Part shown: positions 1 through 10,976 of the stretch, in pieces
Position numbering within the stretch: position 1 is the stretch's first letter
Layout: every line of letters starts with the position of its first letter
Source of the DNA: Suillus spraguei
Lineage: Eukaryota > Basidiomycota > Agaricomycetes > Boletales > Suillaceae
Assembly (NCBI GenBank): GCA_016800925.1
Contig: JABCPU010000043.1
Span: 124,001 to 188,000 of the forward strand
Direction: 5' to 3'
Length of the DNA stretch: 64,000 nt
Program-made: the position numbers and the translations under genes
Notes under the pieces: model-generated
What the model saw: the letters and a program-made list of their open reading frames with translations, nothing else
Databases searched by the model: none
What the model was told of the DNA's origin: nothing

Positions 1-983
1 GCGACCGCATTCCTGTGCAACGGAAATCTTAGCGGCGGGTCATCTAGGTGAGTAAGCTTCTCAATGACTACCACCGCCTTGTCAGTGTCTCCGTCAGCCA
101 GACCTGAAGTCACAAATCGACGGAATTTAGAACCAGGTAGCTCTGGGTCTGCATACGCTGGATGTTGAGGAACAACTTGCATGTTGTCCTTGAAAATCGG
201 CGTTCGGAATGGACCTGGTTCGATTATGGTAATCTATTTGACATTAGCTCGAGTTCCGTCTCAAGATAAAATTGACTGAACCTGTATGTTCCAAGCTGGA
301 TCCAGTTCTTGTGCAAGACTCTCGCTGAATCCTTCCAATGCTGGAGATCCAGTTTGAGAAACCTTTATGGCCTTAGACAAAGACGCTTACCGTGTTTACT
401 GTTGTCAAAGGTAGTTCTTGGTGAGCATTGAAATCACGCATGACCATGTTCACTCACGATGCAGAATAGTAGGACGCTCCAGCTCTTCCATGCAAACCAA
501 CCAAAGAGGAAACCTGCAACAATCTTCCCCCGATAGGGTTGTTCATTTCCCTGAACATACGAATAGCCTCCCTTGTGACATTTGATGAGCCCCAAAAATT
601 CACTTCGAAGATTTGACGAGCGTCTTGGTCGCTCAGAGACTCTGTCTCTCCGAAAATAGCGATACCCGCATTATTGAACACAACATCGACACGTCCGAAC
701 ACCTCTTTGGCTTTTGCAAAGGCGGCAGCCACCTCCGAGGCTTTTACGACATCCGTCTGGACGATCAGCAATTGGGAAGACGGATACTGTTCGGCAAGAT
801 CTGAAATGGCTTCTTTGCGGCGTAGAGTTGCGACCACCCTATTTCCGTTCTTCAAGAGGAGTTCAGTCATGGAGCGACCGAATCCTGACGACGACCCAGT
901 AACTTGCAATGTTTTGTCAATTTTCGAAGCTCGATGTGAGCAAATATCGATAACTTACCTAGCCAGACCTTTAATTCTGCCAT
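1..983 (-). CDS. Short-chain dehydrogenase/reductase, copy 1 (3' end outside window)
   Basis: Classical SDR, an NAD(P)-dependent oxidoreductase; the substrate cannot be told. Exons read 959-983, 458-902, 391-398, 282-340 and 1-233 and continue past the window edge. The start is the ATG at 983-981 (MAELKVWL), spliced to VTGSSSGFG, the TGxxxGxG nucleotide-binding motif. NNAG, the catalytic Asn (FEVNFWG), Ser (LLQVSS) and Tyr (YYSAS) are in exon 2. The catalytic Lys comes from an 8-nt micro-exon. Exon 4 gives ALEGFSESLAQELDPAWNIQ and exon 5 gives IIEPGPF. It is about 90% or more like copy 2, 2.5 kb away in the same orientation, so they are tandem duplicates. No frame break is visible in the part seen. 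The last residues are missing only because the window starts there. Confidence 0.88.
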
Positions 984-1415
984 GATTTTGTTGTGGAGAT
1001 CGGATGCGATTTACAAGTGATGATTAGGGGTGGGTGATATCAGAGTTGGCTTTATATCTGTGGCATGATTACTCCGTTCAAAATTTGACGGGATCTTCGA
1101 CTAAGGCCACCTCAGTCAGCATTCTTCCTTCTCTTTGTGATGACCTTACTAATTGACGTCGATGCAGATGAGTAAATGGTTCGGATAATGGATAATGCCA
1201 CTTTGTAAGATGCAGTCGGGAACTCGGGTGAGAAGAAGCCGGATGAAGTTGCTCGTGTAATCAGTTCAAAATTTGTTCGCATATCCGTGCGCCAGCAGCG
1301 TGGCAGTTGGCTGGCAGTACTTTTTGACTCGAGCATAAATCGTCTGAATGATATACCAATTACGTATTTATGGCAGACATACCAATCGCCAATAGGCGTG
1401 CTCAATTCTTACGAT
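1..1415. repeat. Tandem duplication, unit 1 (SDR gene plus upstream DNA)
   Basis: Bases 4-1415 match about 2507-3925 with an offset of 2502-2507, in direct orientation. The match covers the whole SDR gene seen and roughly 400 bp upstream of it. The unit probably begins before the window. Exons are better kept than introns. Confidence 0.8.
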
Positions 1416-2406
1416 GTCAAGCTCAAGACGTGTCAAGTTCCACCGTGCCTTAAGCCAAACAAAATAGTCGACTGGTGAGATCTTGAGACTTCATTTGGGC
1501 TGCCGAAGCCACCGAAGCGCTTGAGACACTGATGGACTTCAAAGTTTGAGTTTGAACATAGAAACTTCGCTGTAGTACACTGGCTGGTGCTAAGCTATCC
1601 AGCGCGGAACATAGTATATAACACTATTAATTCTTCACATGGTATCTATGGTGCTGTACAAAACATCAATGGTACTCAACAGAGGACTTATAATAATGCT
1701 CCGAGTCCGGGTCATGTTCCCAAAAAGTACAACAAACCATATACTGGTTACAACCACCAACACATGGCTGTTGCTCATGCCCAATATTTTCGGTTCGACT
1801 CACAGTAAAACATTTGTGAATAATTGCAGCGAGACTCAAAGCTCACTTTTGTAGGTTATGTTCTTACCGAGAGGGGTAGAACAAATTCAGCGGCTAATGT
1901 CACGGCTCCAGTTCATCGGTTGCTGACGTCATCGCGGCTGGATCCGTGGCGATGAGTGTAGTGGCTATACATTTCATCTGTGTTTGTACTAATCATCATC
2001 ACTATCATTTACGACAACGCATGCCATCTCGTTGTCTTCTAGTGGTTCCAAGGGTTAGTGAATTATGTTTTTATACATCCCTTGTTGTATTTGGTGGTAT
2101 CTATTATATTTTTGTGTAATCGTCATGATGTTGATATCAGGTGGCTGACAGATTATCTCACCCTGCAAAATGATCTTGCTCCGCAAGGTAAACGATAGCA
2201 TCAGGCTGCGCTGACTTAACCTAGCCAAATATGGTGTGTATGACCTATCCTTTCTGTTCACACTCCATCTGACAAACACTTTCTGTATGAAATCAAACAG
2301 TACAGTGCACTTCCTTGAGATCCCTCTGACGAGAGTAAATCGCATGGAAATTCTCTAAACCCTGCCACATTCACAATTGAGGCCAATATGTCCTTCAAAC
2401 TAAGTA
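984..2406. other. Intergenic between the SDR copies
   Basis: No gene is supported here. The first 430 bases are the upstream region of SDR copy 1, with recognisable similarity to the upstream region of copy 2 (3491-3925). This includes a shared block around 1288-1320 and 3790-3822 reading GCAGCGTGGCAGTTGGCTGG. The rest (1430-2400) holds only short unconnected reading frames. Confidence 0.6.
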
Positions 2407-3490
2407 CTACGCGTCAGCTGCACTGCTGAAGTAGACGTTTTCCGACCATGATTCGTATTTATCCATAATTTCAGTCAGACTCTTTGACTTCTCTCTTCCG
2501 GCTCTAACCGCATTCCTGTGCAACGGAAATCTTAGCGGCGGGTCATCTAGGTGAGTAAGCTTCTCAATGACCACCACCGCCTTGTCAGTGTCTCCGTCAG
2601 CCAGACCTGAAGTCATAAATTGACGGAATTTAGAGCCAAGTAGCTCTGGGTCTGCATACACTGGATGTTGAGGAACAACTTGCATGTTCTCCTTGAACAA
2701 CCCCGTTCGGAATGGACCTGGTTCGATTATGGTAATCTATTTGACATTAGCTCGATTTCCATCTTAAGATTAAATTGACTGAACCTGTATGTTCCAAGCC
2801 GGATCCAGTTCTTGTGCGAGACTCTCGCTAAATCCTTCCAACGCTGGAGGTCCGTTTTGAGAACTTTACGTGGTCTTAGACAAAGACACTTACCCTGTTT
2901 ACTGTTGTCAAAAGTAGTTGTCGGTGAGCATTGAAATCATGCATGACCATGTTCACTCACGATGCGGAATAGTAGGACGCTGCAGCGCTTCCAAGCAAGC
3001 CAAACATAGAGGAAACCTGCAACAATCTTCCTCCGACAGGGTTGTTCACTTCCCTGAACATTCGAATAGCCTCCCTTGTGACATTTGATGAGCCCCAAAA
3101 ATTCACTTCAAAGATTTGACGAGCGTCTTGGTCGCTCAGAGACTCCGTCTCTCCGAAAATAGCGATACCCGCATTATTGAACACAACATCGATACGTCCA
3201 AACACCTCTTTGGCTTTTGCATATGCGGCAGCCACCTCCGAGGCTTTTACGACATCTGTCTGAACGATCAGCAATTGGGAAGACGGATACTGTTCGGCAA
3301 GATCTGAAATGGCTTCTTTGCGGCGTAGAGTTGCGACCACCCTATTTCCGTTCTTCAAGAGGAGTTCTGTCATGGAGCGACCGAATCCTGACGACGACCC
3401 AGTAACTTGCAATCAATGTTTTGTCAACTCTCGAAGCTCGATCTGAACAAATATCGATAACTTACCTAGCCAGACCTTTGATTCTGCCAT
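2407..3490 (-). CDS. Short-chain dehydrogenase/reductase, copy 2
   Basis: Complete SDR of 288 residues from five exons: 3466-3490, 2961-3405, 2894-2901 (8 nt), 2785-2843 and 2407-2736. The exon lengths sum to 867, exactly 289 codons with the TAG stop. Motifs: TGSSSGFG at residues 10-17, NNAG at 85-88, catalytic Asn110, Ser140/141, Tyr154 and Lys158 (YSASK). It is therefore expected to be an active Rossmann-fold NAD(P)-dependent oxidoreductase; family knowledge does not fix the substrate. The Lys codon lies wholly inside the micro-exon. The downstream frame only works if the third intron ends at CTCCAG just before CGTTGGAAGG. The gene diverges from the GT90 gene across a 503-bp gap. There is no signal peptide, so it is probably cytosolic. 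Confidence 0.9.
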
Positions 3491-3925
3491 GAGTTTGTTA
3501 TGGTTGCAAGTGATGATAGGGATCAGAGTTGGTTTTATATCTGACAAGATCACTCAGGTCAAAATCGGATAGGGTCTTCGGCCAAGGCCTTCTCAGTCAG
3601 CACGGCGTTCCTTTACTTTGTGATGAGCTTACTAATTACGTAGATGCGGTGGAGATGCGGTTCGGATGATGCGATAATGCTATTTTGTAAGCTTTAACGA
3701 TGCCCAGGAGTCGGAGAAGACGCCAGATGAACCTGCTCGGACAATTGGTTCATTCCATTATATGCATCTTTTAAATCTGTTTGCATGTCCGTGCGCGAGC
3801 AGCGTGGCAGTTGGCTGGCAGTACTCTCAGAGGACTCGAGCAGAAATTGTATAATATCAAAAAGGTACCAATTACGTATTTACGGCACATGTGCCAATCG
3901 CCACCAATATTTGTTTCAGAGTGTT
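2507..3925. repeat. Tandem duplication, unit 2
   Basis: Second copy of the 2.5-kb repeat. Its far end reaches to within about 70 bp of the GT90 start codon, so the duplication seems to have carried part of the divergent promoter region with it. Confidence 0.75.
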
Positions 3926-3993
3926 GTCCATGAAGTTCACTTCACCTTGAACGCGCTCGATTGTACATATAGAGCTTCATTTTCACGTTGGCA
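3491..3993. promoter_or_regulatory. Divergent intergenic region SDR2 / GT90
   Basis: 503 bp between two divergently read start codons (3490 minus, 3994 plus), which must hold the promoters of both genes. No clear TATA box or defined operator was recognised. An ATG at about 3930 opens only a few codons. Confidence 0.45.
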
Positions 3994-6209
3994 ATGCGGC
4001 CCATCGACAAAAGTGGTTCCCAGGTAGCAAGATGGCGCGGCTGGATTTTTATCGCTTGCGTCTTCCTCTTTTTCATGCAAGCTGGCCTCTTCGCCGGTCA
4101 GAATGATCAAACCTCTCAACGAGACTCAAGTCTACGAGCAAACTGGTTCTCGACTTCATCCAAGTGGCTCCCTTTCAGCAAAAATGGGAAATTATACACC
4201 CTCACCGAACATCCCATATCGAAATTGATGGCAGAAGCGGAAGAGAAGTTCAAGCATATGCTTTCGAAGCAAAGCAAGACTCTTCCAGACGCTGTGCGTG
4301 AATATAGGAAACGATACGGACGCGAGCCTCCCAGAGGTTTTGATGATTGGTGGGAGTTCGCGCAGGAACACAATGTGCGACTGGTGGACGAGTTCGACGC
4401 TATTCATGAAGACCTGGCGCCGTTCTGGAATCTGTCTGGCGTAGAGTTTCGAAGGAGGACAGTTCAAGTAGGTGTGATTTCCTCCCCACTACAGTACTGT
4501 GATGTTCATTTTGTAGGTCAGCGAGCTTCCCTCTATTGATTTGATCCGTATCATAGGTGGCAAGGCCGAAGGCACCTCCATTGACATGTCGGGTAGCGAG
4601 CGAGGACATAGAGCAACGGGGTTTATGAGTATGCTGGAGAAATTTCAAGATAAGGTGTGTATGCCCAGTCCTTTCCGCCTATTCCTTCTGTTTACAGACC
4701 TACGTAGCTCCCTGACATGCATTTTGCCATCAACTCAAAGGCGGAGGGCAGGATCTTAGTACCTTGGGAACACCGCCAATTTCCTAACATGACATTACAA
4801 GATTCATCAGGTCTGCTGTGTCATTGGTGAATTTTGAGTAATGCATTTATTAACTGCGTGTTAGGTGGAATAACTTCCATGGTTGGAGCTGACTTCACTT
4901 CTGACTGGAGTGGGGAAGGAAGTGTTTGGACAGCTTATCGCCGAACATGCCCTCCTGATACTGGAGCCCGCAGCCTCTACACTTCATACCGCAATCCCAA
5001 TTCTGGGAAATCAAAAGTTTTCTTTGACTCCGCTCCGACTCCTGGAGATGATTTCACCTTTGTGCCAAGCGTCGAAGACTCCATCGATTACTGTTCGAAT
5101 CCTTGGGCTCACTACACCCAAGGCCTCTTTTTCTCGGACTGGCGCACGATACCGGTCCTTTACCCCGTTCTATCGCCGGCGAAGGCGTCAGGGTTCTTGG
5201 ATATCAGGATTCCCAGCCACTATTATTTCGGACAACATCCCAGGTACACCTACGGATTCAACTCTGACGGTGATGAACCCCTTGACGTTGACAAGATGGA
5301 GGTTCCATGGGAAGAAAAGTTAGACGTCATTTTCTGGCGGGGTGCGGACACTGGTGGTGGTAGCAGTCCCCCAGGCTTTGCGTCACATTACCAAAGACAC
5401 AGGTAATTCGTTCCTAAGATTGTTTCCATCATTTTATTCTTATCTTTACTGACAGATTTCTCCACATGACACATGAGAGCACGACAGAAAATCGGACGAT
5501 TGTCCATGCTGACCCCTCGAGCGCCAATAAATTCATTACCACTGAAGTACCTGCACGGCAGCTAAATGCTGAGATAATGGATGTTGCATTTGTTTCGACA
5601 ACTGGCGGATTTCCTGGCGGCGAGGAAGCACTTAGAAAAGGTCACCGGTTCGCATCACCCGTTCCCCTTGGCCAACACTGGGCGTACAAATATCTTGTTG
5701 ATCTTGATGGTATGGGTTACTCGGGACGTTTCTTGGCACTTTTGTCTAGCGAAAGTGCTGTTGTAAAGAGTACTGTATGGCGAGAGTTCCTCTCAGATTG
5801 GTTACAGCCATGGTGTGTTTTGTAATTTGCGCTAGGATGCAGGACTGAATGGCGAGCAAGGCTACATTATATACCTTTATCCTCGTCTTACGCCGAGATA
5901 TACAACATCCACGCGTATTTCTCAGGACCAACGCCCTCGACTTTGGCAACTACAAACCTCACCGTAAAGCACCCAGTACAGTCACTAAACGGCGACCAGC
6001 AATTACAGCGCATCGCACGTGCGGGCCGACAATGGAGAAAGACGATTGGGAGGAGTGTCGATATGGAAGGTGCGTTCTAGCTCTACGGGCATGTATTTGC
6101 AAATTGGTTGAGTTGACTTTGTTTGGCAATAGCGTACGTCTACAGACTATGTTTGGAGTATGCGAGGCTCTGGGCCGATGATCGTGACACGATGAATTTT
6201 GTGCTGTAG
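3994..6209 (+). CDS. CAP10-type glycosyltransferase, family GT90
   Basis: Seven exons: 3994-4467, 4517-4654, 4708-4810, 4865-5402, 5456-5812, 5861-6069 and 6133-6209; 1,896 nt, 631 residues plus stop. Residues about 14-32 (GWIFIACVFLFFMQAGLF) form an N-terminal signal anchor, so this is a type II Golgi/ER protein. Family signatures of fungal CAP10/beta-1,2-xylosyltransferase proteins are RGFDDWWEFAQ, LDVIFWRGADTGG (sugar-nucleotide region), LVDLDGMGYSGRF, LQPWLHYIPLSSSYAEIYNI and the C-terminal YVYRLCLEYARLW. In the family these enzymes transfer xylose or glucose to mannan-type glycans or glycoproteins; which applies here is not known. Exon 3 must start at 4708 (after CTACGTAG), because the nearer TTTACAG gives a frame with an immediate stop. 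No damage was seen. Confidence 0.9.
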
Positions 6210-9025
6210 TATAGAGATAGGCTGCGCACTGCGGCAAAGCTTGCTGTGACTTGATATTGATCATCTCACTTAATTTAAATTTCATATCAGCTTTCGTGGA
6301 GTATTGGGCCATCAGAGTTGTTCATATAACTTATGCTTTTGAAGGATGCAAGAGAGATATGGTGTGTATCAGAATTGTGGTGGGCTTGGGTACGAGAGCC
6401 AAGCTTCAATTTGATCGCCGTTGCACAGAACAGGGTACACATTGACAACAGATTCCGGGCGCAAACACGCGTATGAGAAGAAACCGGAACTTGGACTTCT
6501 GTAGTGCATATCGACTGTAGTGGGGTCTTGGGCACTATGAGAGAAGCATAGGTACTTATTGATGCTTCTGAAGGGCGCAAGGGATTGAGAGATATGGGGT
6601 GTCGGATTCATAGCTATTAACTGTAGACAGATGCGCAGTGATCAACACTATTATCGTAGTGGACAAGAGATTCCAAGTGCGAAGCAGGAATACCAGAAGA
6701 ACGCGAAGCAGACGGCCGACCGTCATTGCAGTGTTATCGTGCCATGTGTGATTTGGTGGAATATGAAAAACACGAGGACGCTACTGGCAGTGCGAGAGAC
6801 CCTCTGGCAACGATGATGAGGCCTCCGATGAGAACTTGAAGAATTCGCGGATCAAGGTTATCTAGAGTGACGTAAGATTGGTAGTCCGGGAATTCCCGAC
6901 GTTGCCGTCAGAACGCTTGACTACATAGCGCGATTGCCATCAAAGTTTTCTAGTAGTACTTATCTTCGTTGTGCCTGTCTCGCTTGAGCTTCAGTCATAG
7001 AGGACGTTTATTGTTTGGCAAAAGCTTTAGAAACAAACAGAGCCAAAGGATCATCGATACGATATCAACGGCCCGGATAATCGCTATGTTACCTTCGATA
7101 CACATACCACGGACGCAGCATCAGCATCAGTATCATGTTCGCTCATACCGGATCTGCAATCTACCTCTTGATGCTGATAAGCACAACTTGTCACAGTCAT
7201 GTTATCAAGAAAGGATAGCTGGCAAGAACCCCGCGGGCTGAAACAAAGTTGAAATACGATACAAGCTATTCGTGGAACCTCGTCAGCGCACCGCAAAAGC
7301 CTAGCACCGCCGTCATTTGGGTCTCAGGCCGTATTATCATCTTGGGCGCAAAAATAGAGTGGACCTTCTCCATCCAAATCAGGCTACCTGGTCATAGGAA
7401 GAAGGAGAGTTAGATGTATAGATAACGCGACCCTGACGAACAGCACGGCACAGTCAATAAGGCGGAGCAAAGGAATCAAACGGAGTCATCTGGGTTAAGA
7501 CAAAATTCGTGGGTACGATGACCAGGATTCTTTAAATTGAGGATCACCGGTTGAATCGCCCATGATGATCTCGGTGATTCCCCCATCTACTCCTGCTAAT
7601 CGAGTCATCAGTTCACGATCAGTTCTCGGTGTCTGACGATGAGTGCGTACATGGTATGATTGGTTACGGAGTCCCCGTTGGTTACATTGAGGACGGGCGA
7701 AGGTATTCTGGAGACGGTCGGTTGGTTCACATATTGCTGATTTAGGCAGGTATCTCCATATGTTCTCGAATCTGTCGCTGAGTAGGACGAGGAAGCCGTC
7801 CTGGGCTGTTTCACTTGGTCATTTCAGGTGCAGGCTGGCTACACTGGGTGGTGGACCCCTCGATCGTTGATCCATATTTGTACTCTCTTCCCGATGGCGG
7901 TTGGACCTTGGGCATGCCACAGTTCATTATGGCTGCGTTCACCGCCATATTACTCGTCGAAATTGGCATGTTGCCTTCTGTCCACTACGGGAGTTGTCTG
8001 AGCCGAGTGTGACTGATGGCGGTGTGCGAAGATGTGGAAGGCGGCCTGGCACAGCTTCGCCAACCCACCTTCCCTTGAAATGATCTGTGGCTGGCGCTTC
8101 GAGATGTGCCAAACGTGCAGTACACAGGTGCGTCATGGACGCCTTGCTCATCGGATGGACCTCGTGTTCACATCTACAATACCAGGTTTCTTCAAGATAC
8201 TGGCGATGACTGAATTTATTGCTCGAGTATAGAGGCAGACATAATAGTGTCTAGCTAGTCCTCTGATATGTAGGTAGCGTGAAGCAATATGTTTTTGTTG
8301 CACGAAGCACAAATCCAAAGAACTGGTTGGACTTAGTGGCGGTACTGCTTCCGCTTCGGCATCCCACCCGAGTCACGTGCACTTCATCAGAAGCGCTGAA
8401 ATGAAATGTTTGATTCAAACAATCGCGGATGACCGGGAGTGAGTTCGCTGCAACTCGGTCTGTTTTGTACAAAGAATGGTATGTCAAGTATGCACGTGTC
8501 AGCTGATTATTGACTTCTATCATGATACAAGATTCAGAGTTAATCAGCCGAAACAACAAAGCTCTGTATTTGTTGCTTTTGCAGAGACAAAAGACGCTTG
8601 TACGTATAAATTGTTGTTGCCTTTCACTACAGACATTGCCATGCTGACACCGCGTTGTACTTAGTCTTGCAGGCGGTTTCAAATCAGACGTGAAGTGTTT
8701 AAACCTAATTCAATTGTCAGGACCGTCCTTCCAAGATGAGATCAGGAACGTCCGTTCGAATGCGAAATTCCGGCTTGGAAATGCTAGCGGGCTAGCCAAA
8801 TTTTACCAAAGATATCTTGCTGTACCTCCAACCCCATCTTGTCGATGAATCAAACACGTTGTGGGCGCGTGATTGGTTCGATGTCATCGTTGTCCACTGG
8901 ATCTCGGCACGCCAGATGTGGCTCTTTTTGGCCACTCACTGTTCCCGGCTGGTAAATAGAGTCCCGTCCAGTTCCACAGATCCTCACTCTTTTCCTTAAC
9001 CATTAGCGACATCTCTACTATTGCG
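6210..9025. other. Gene-poor stretch of 2.8 kb
   Basis: No gene could be supported. A degenerate internal repeat is visible: GAAGGATGCAAGAGAGATAT near 6343 and a diverged copy near 6570. Around 7825-8010 one frame gives a hydrophobic stretch (QFIMAAFTAILLVEIGML) that could be a relic of a membrane protein, but it has no recognisable neighbouring exons. The rest shows nothing. Confidence 0.5.
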
Positions 9026-10600
9026 ATGCATCCACGATCAGCACTGGGCTCTCCTACACCGTCCGCTGCGAGTCGCCTCTCAGACAGCAGCCGTTCAGAT
9101 GGCGGTCGTCAATTCACGCGAAACGGAAGCGTATCAGAATTCGAGATCGAACGACCACTCAAAATGAATACGTCGTCTCCAAAACGACCAGGCGTTCGTC
9201 GTCGTCAATCTGAATATGGCGCAGAAAGTGCTCTCCGTGCAAGCGTGTCTCGTTTACTTACCGCCAAAGCGCGTCCGTTCACTGTCACCGGTCATATCCC
9301 AATGGACCCGGCGTCCTTAGTACTATTCTTCCGCTCAAAGGTGAGTTGTTCGTGACCCTGATTGAAGGTCGTTATCTGAATCTGAGTCCGATTTACAGAG
9401 TGGCATCACGCACTCGCTTGATTTCCCCATCAACATCGATTACGACACACCTCCGGCTCTCGAAGTGCTACTCGCAGCATGTAAACCCCACCCGACACCT
9501 GGATTTGATGTATATCCTGATCGTGAAACCGTCTTCTACCCTGCAAACCTTCCCTTAACCGCCACCCTCGAAATCGCCAACCATCCCATCCTTGATGCGG
9601 TACGCAATGCATTATTCCCAGCATTACCCATGGGACATTACCTCACCGCCCTGAGAGATAAGCTGGAGGTGATGGTAACTGGAGCACGTATGGCGCCCCA
9701 GCCCCGTACATTACGCAACGATGGTAGAGTTGCCACAATATGTGTCACTCTTCCCGTCCACCATCGCGGGGGAAACATGATTGTCCGAGATGCAGAAGGG
9801 GTAGAAGAGAAGTTCTTCGGAGGTGGAGGCAAACCTTCAGAAGTCCACTGGACTGCATTCCTTGGGGAATGCGAATACGAAGTCGAGACTATCCAGCAAG
9901 GATGCAGGATGAGTTTCACGTACGCGGTGCATCTGAAGACATACGGTGCTGCAGTCGATCCTCTGATCACACCGAGTGAATACTTCCTTGATCTTCTTTC
10001 CCCAGTTCTCAGCCTATCTCGCGGACGCAAAATAGCATTCTACTTGACGCAGGATTACGGTGTTAATCCCTCGGAGGGCCTGGCCGAGTCGTTGGTTCCT
10101 CATGTGAGTCTCAGCTGACTGCGGGCGAGCCTTTGTTGACGTAAGGTGATCAGCTTAAGGGCAGCGATTCACTTTTATACCATGCCCTGAAGGTGTACAA
10201 ACTTGCACCGGAGTTGCATTGGGCAGCAGGGGGATACGTCTGGCCCATCGATCGGACCGTAGAATGCGGAAACGATGTTCTGGATTCGCCAACAAGTCTA
10301 TCATCGATGGGCTTTCCCAGCGTTTTTGGATCACCTGCTCGCTCAGCAAAATCCATCCGCGGTCCGCTGAGTTACTACGGTACCCCAGAAGAAGATGATG
10401 TGGAGATAATGAAAATCGAAGCTCACAACCTGAGGATGAGGGTTGAAGAAAGCGGTGCAATCCCTCTTTCTGAAGCAGAAATCTTCATACTTTCTGATTG
10501 GGTTCCCGGCCCGCTTGCGAAGGAGAGGGTATACTTTGTGTCGAATGGAGAATTGGAGAAGCTCATCGTTAATGTCCTCCTTGTTATTTATGTTCCTTGA
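9026..10600 (+). CDS. 2OG-Fe(II) oxygenase-fold protein, probably not catalytic
   Basis: Three exons, 9026-9340, 9399-10103 and 10154-10600, give 488 residues. The N-terminal ~75 residues are Ser/Arg-rich and disordered-looking. From FTVTGHIPMDPASLVLFFRS the sequence follows a fungal/plant family of 2OG-Fe(II) dioxygenase-like proteins: LPVHHRGGNMIVRD corresponds to the core strand LPxxxxGGxLVVRH, and ECEYEVETIQQGCRMSFTY to the segment usually read DCEHEVxxVxxGxRxTLTY. In that family the HxD pair and the His of CEHEV bind iron. Here the HxD position reads PQPRTL and the His is Tyr. The Arg expected to bind 2-oxoglutarate is kept. Loss of all iron ligands suggests a binding or scaffold role. 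The assignment rests on remembered family patterns. Confidence 0.65.
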
Positions 10601-10976
10601 GGCTTGATGGGGGGTACAAAGGACGTAATTTGCTAATCATCTAATAATTCGCTGCTGGAACGGCTGCAATGGAACTCAGTCCCGGACACTTACTAGTATT
10701 TGTACTTGTACTATTTACTGACTGCATGCTTAATGACATATCCATATCTGATGAACATGGTTACTTGCAAGTATTTCTACCGGGACATATTCGGCACCGT
10801 GACATATTCGAACTCCGCCCAAACCGTGTAATACTCGCGATTTCGTTGGTCGCTGTGTATCACGACGAGCACCGATATTCCCCGCTTTTTTTTAACCGGC
10901 AGCGCTCGTCCGTGCGATAGACGTGCACTTGTTTGGTTTTCTTTGCATATTTCCCGGTCCTCCAGATAATATCTTA
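10601..10976. other. Intergenic, promoter side of NDUFS1
   Basis: 376 bp with no reading frame of note. It holds the 3' flank of the oxygenase-like gene and the promoter of the complex I gene. No clear TATA element was recognised. Confidence 0.4.

Noticed and set aside
7815..8012. Hydrophobic frame as a small membrane protein gene
   Set aside because: No flanking exons, no family similarity recognised and no promoter features; noted only as a possible relic.
8251..8682. Minus-strand 143-codon frame as a gene
   Set aside because: Composition (Cys/Thr/Arg-rich, no recognisable motif) looks random and no introns or homologous copy support it.
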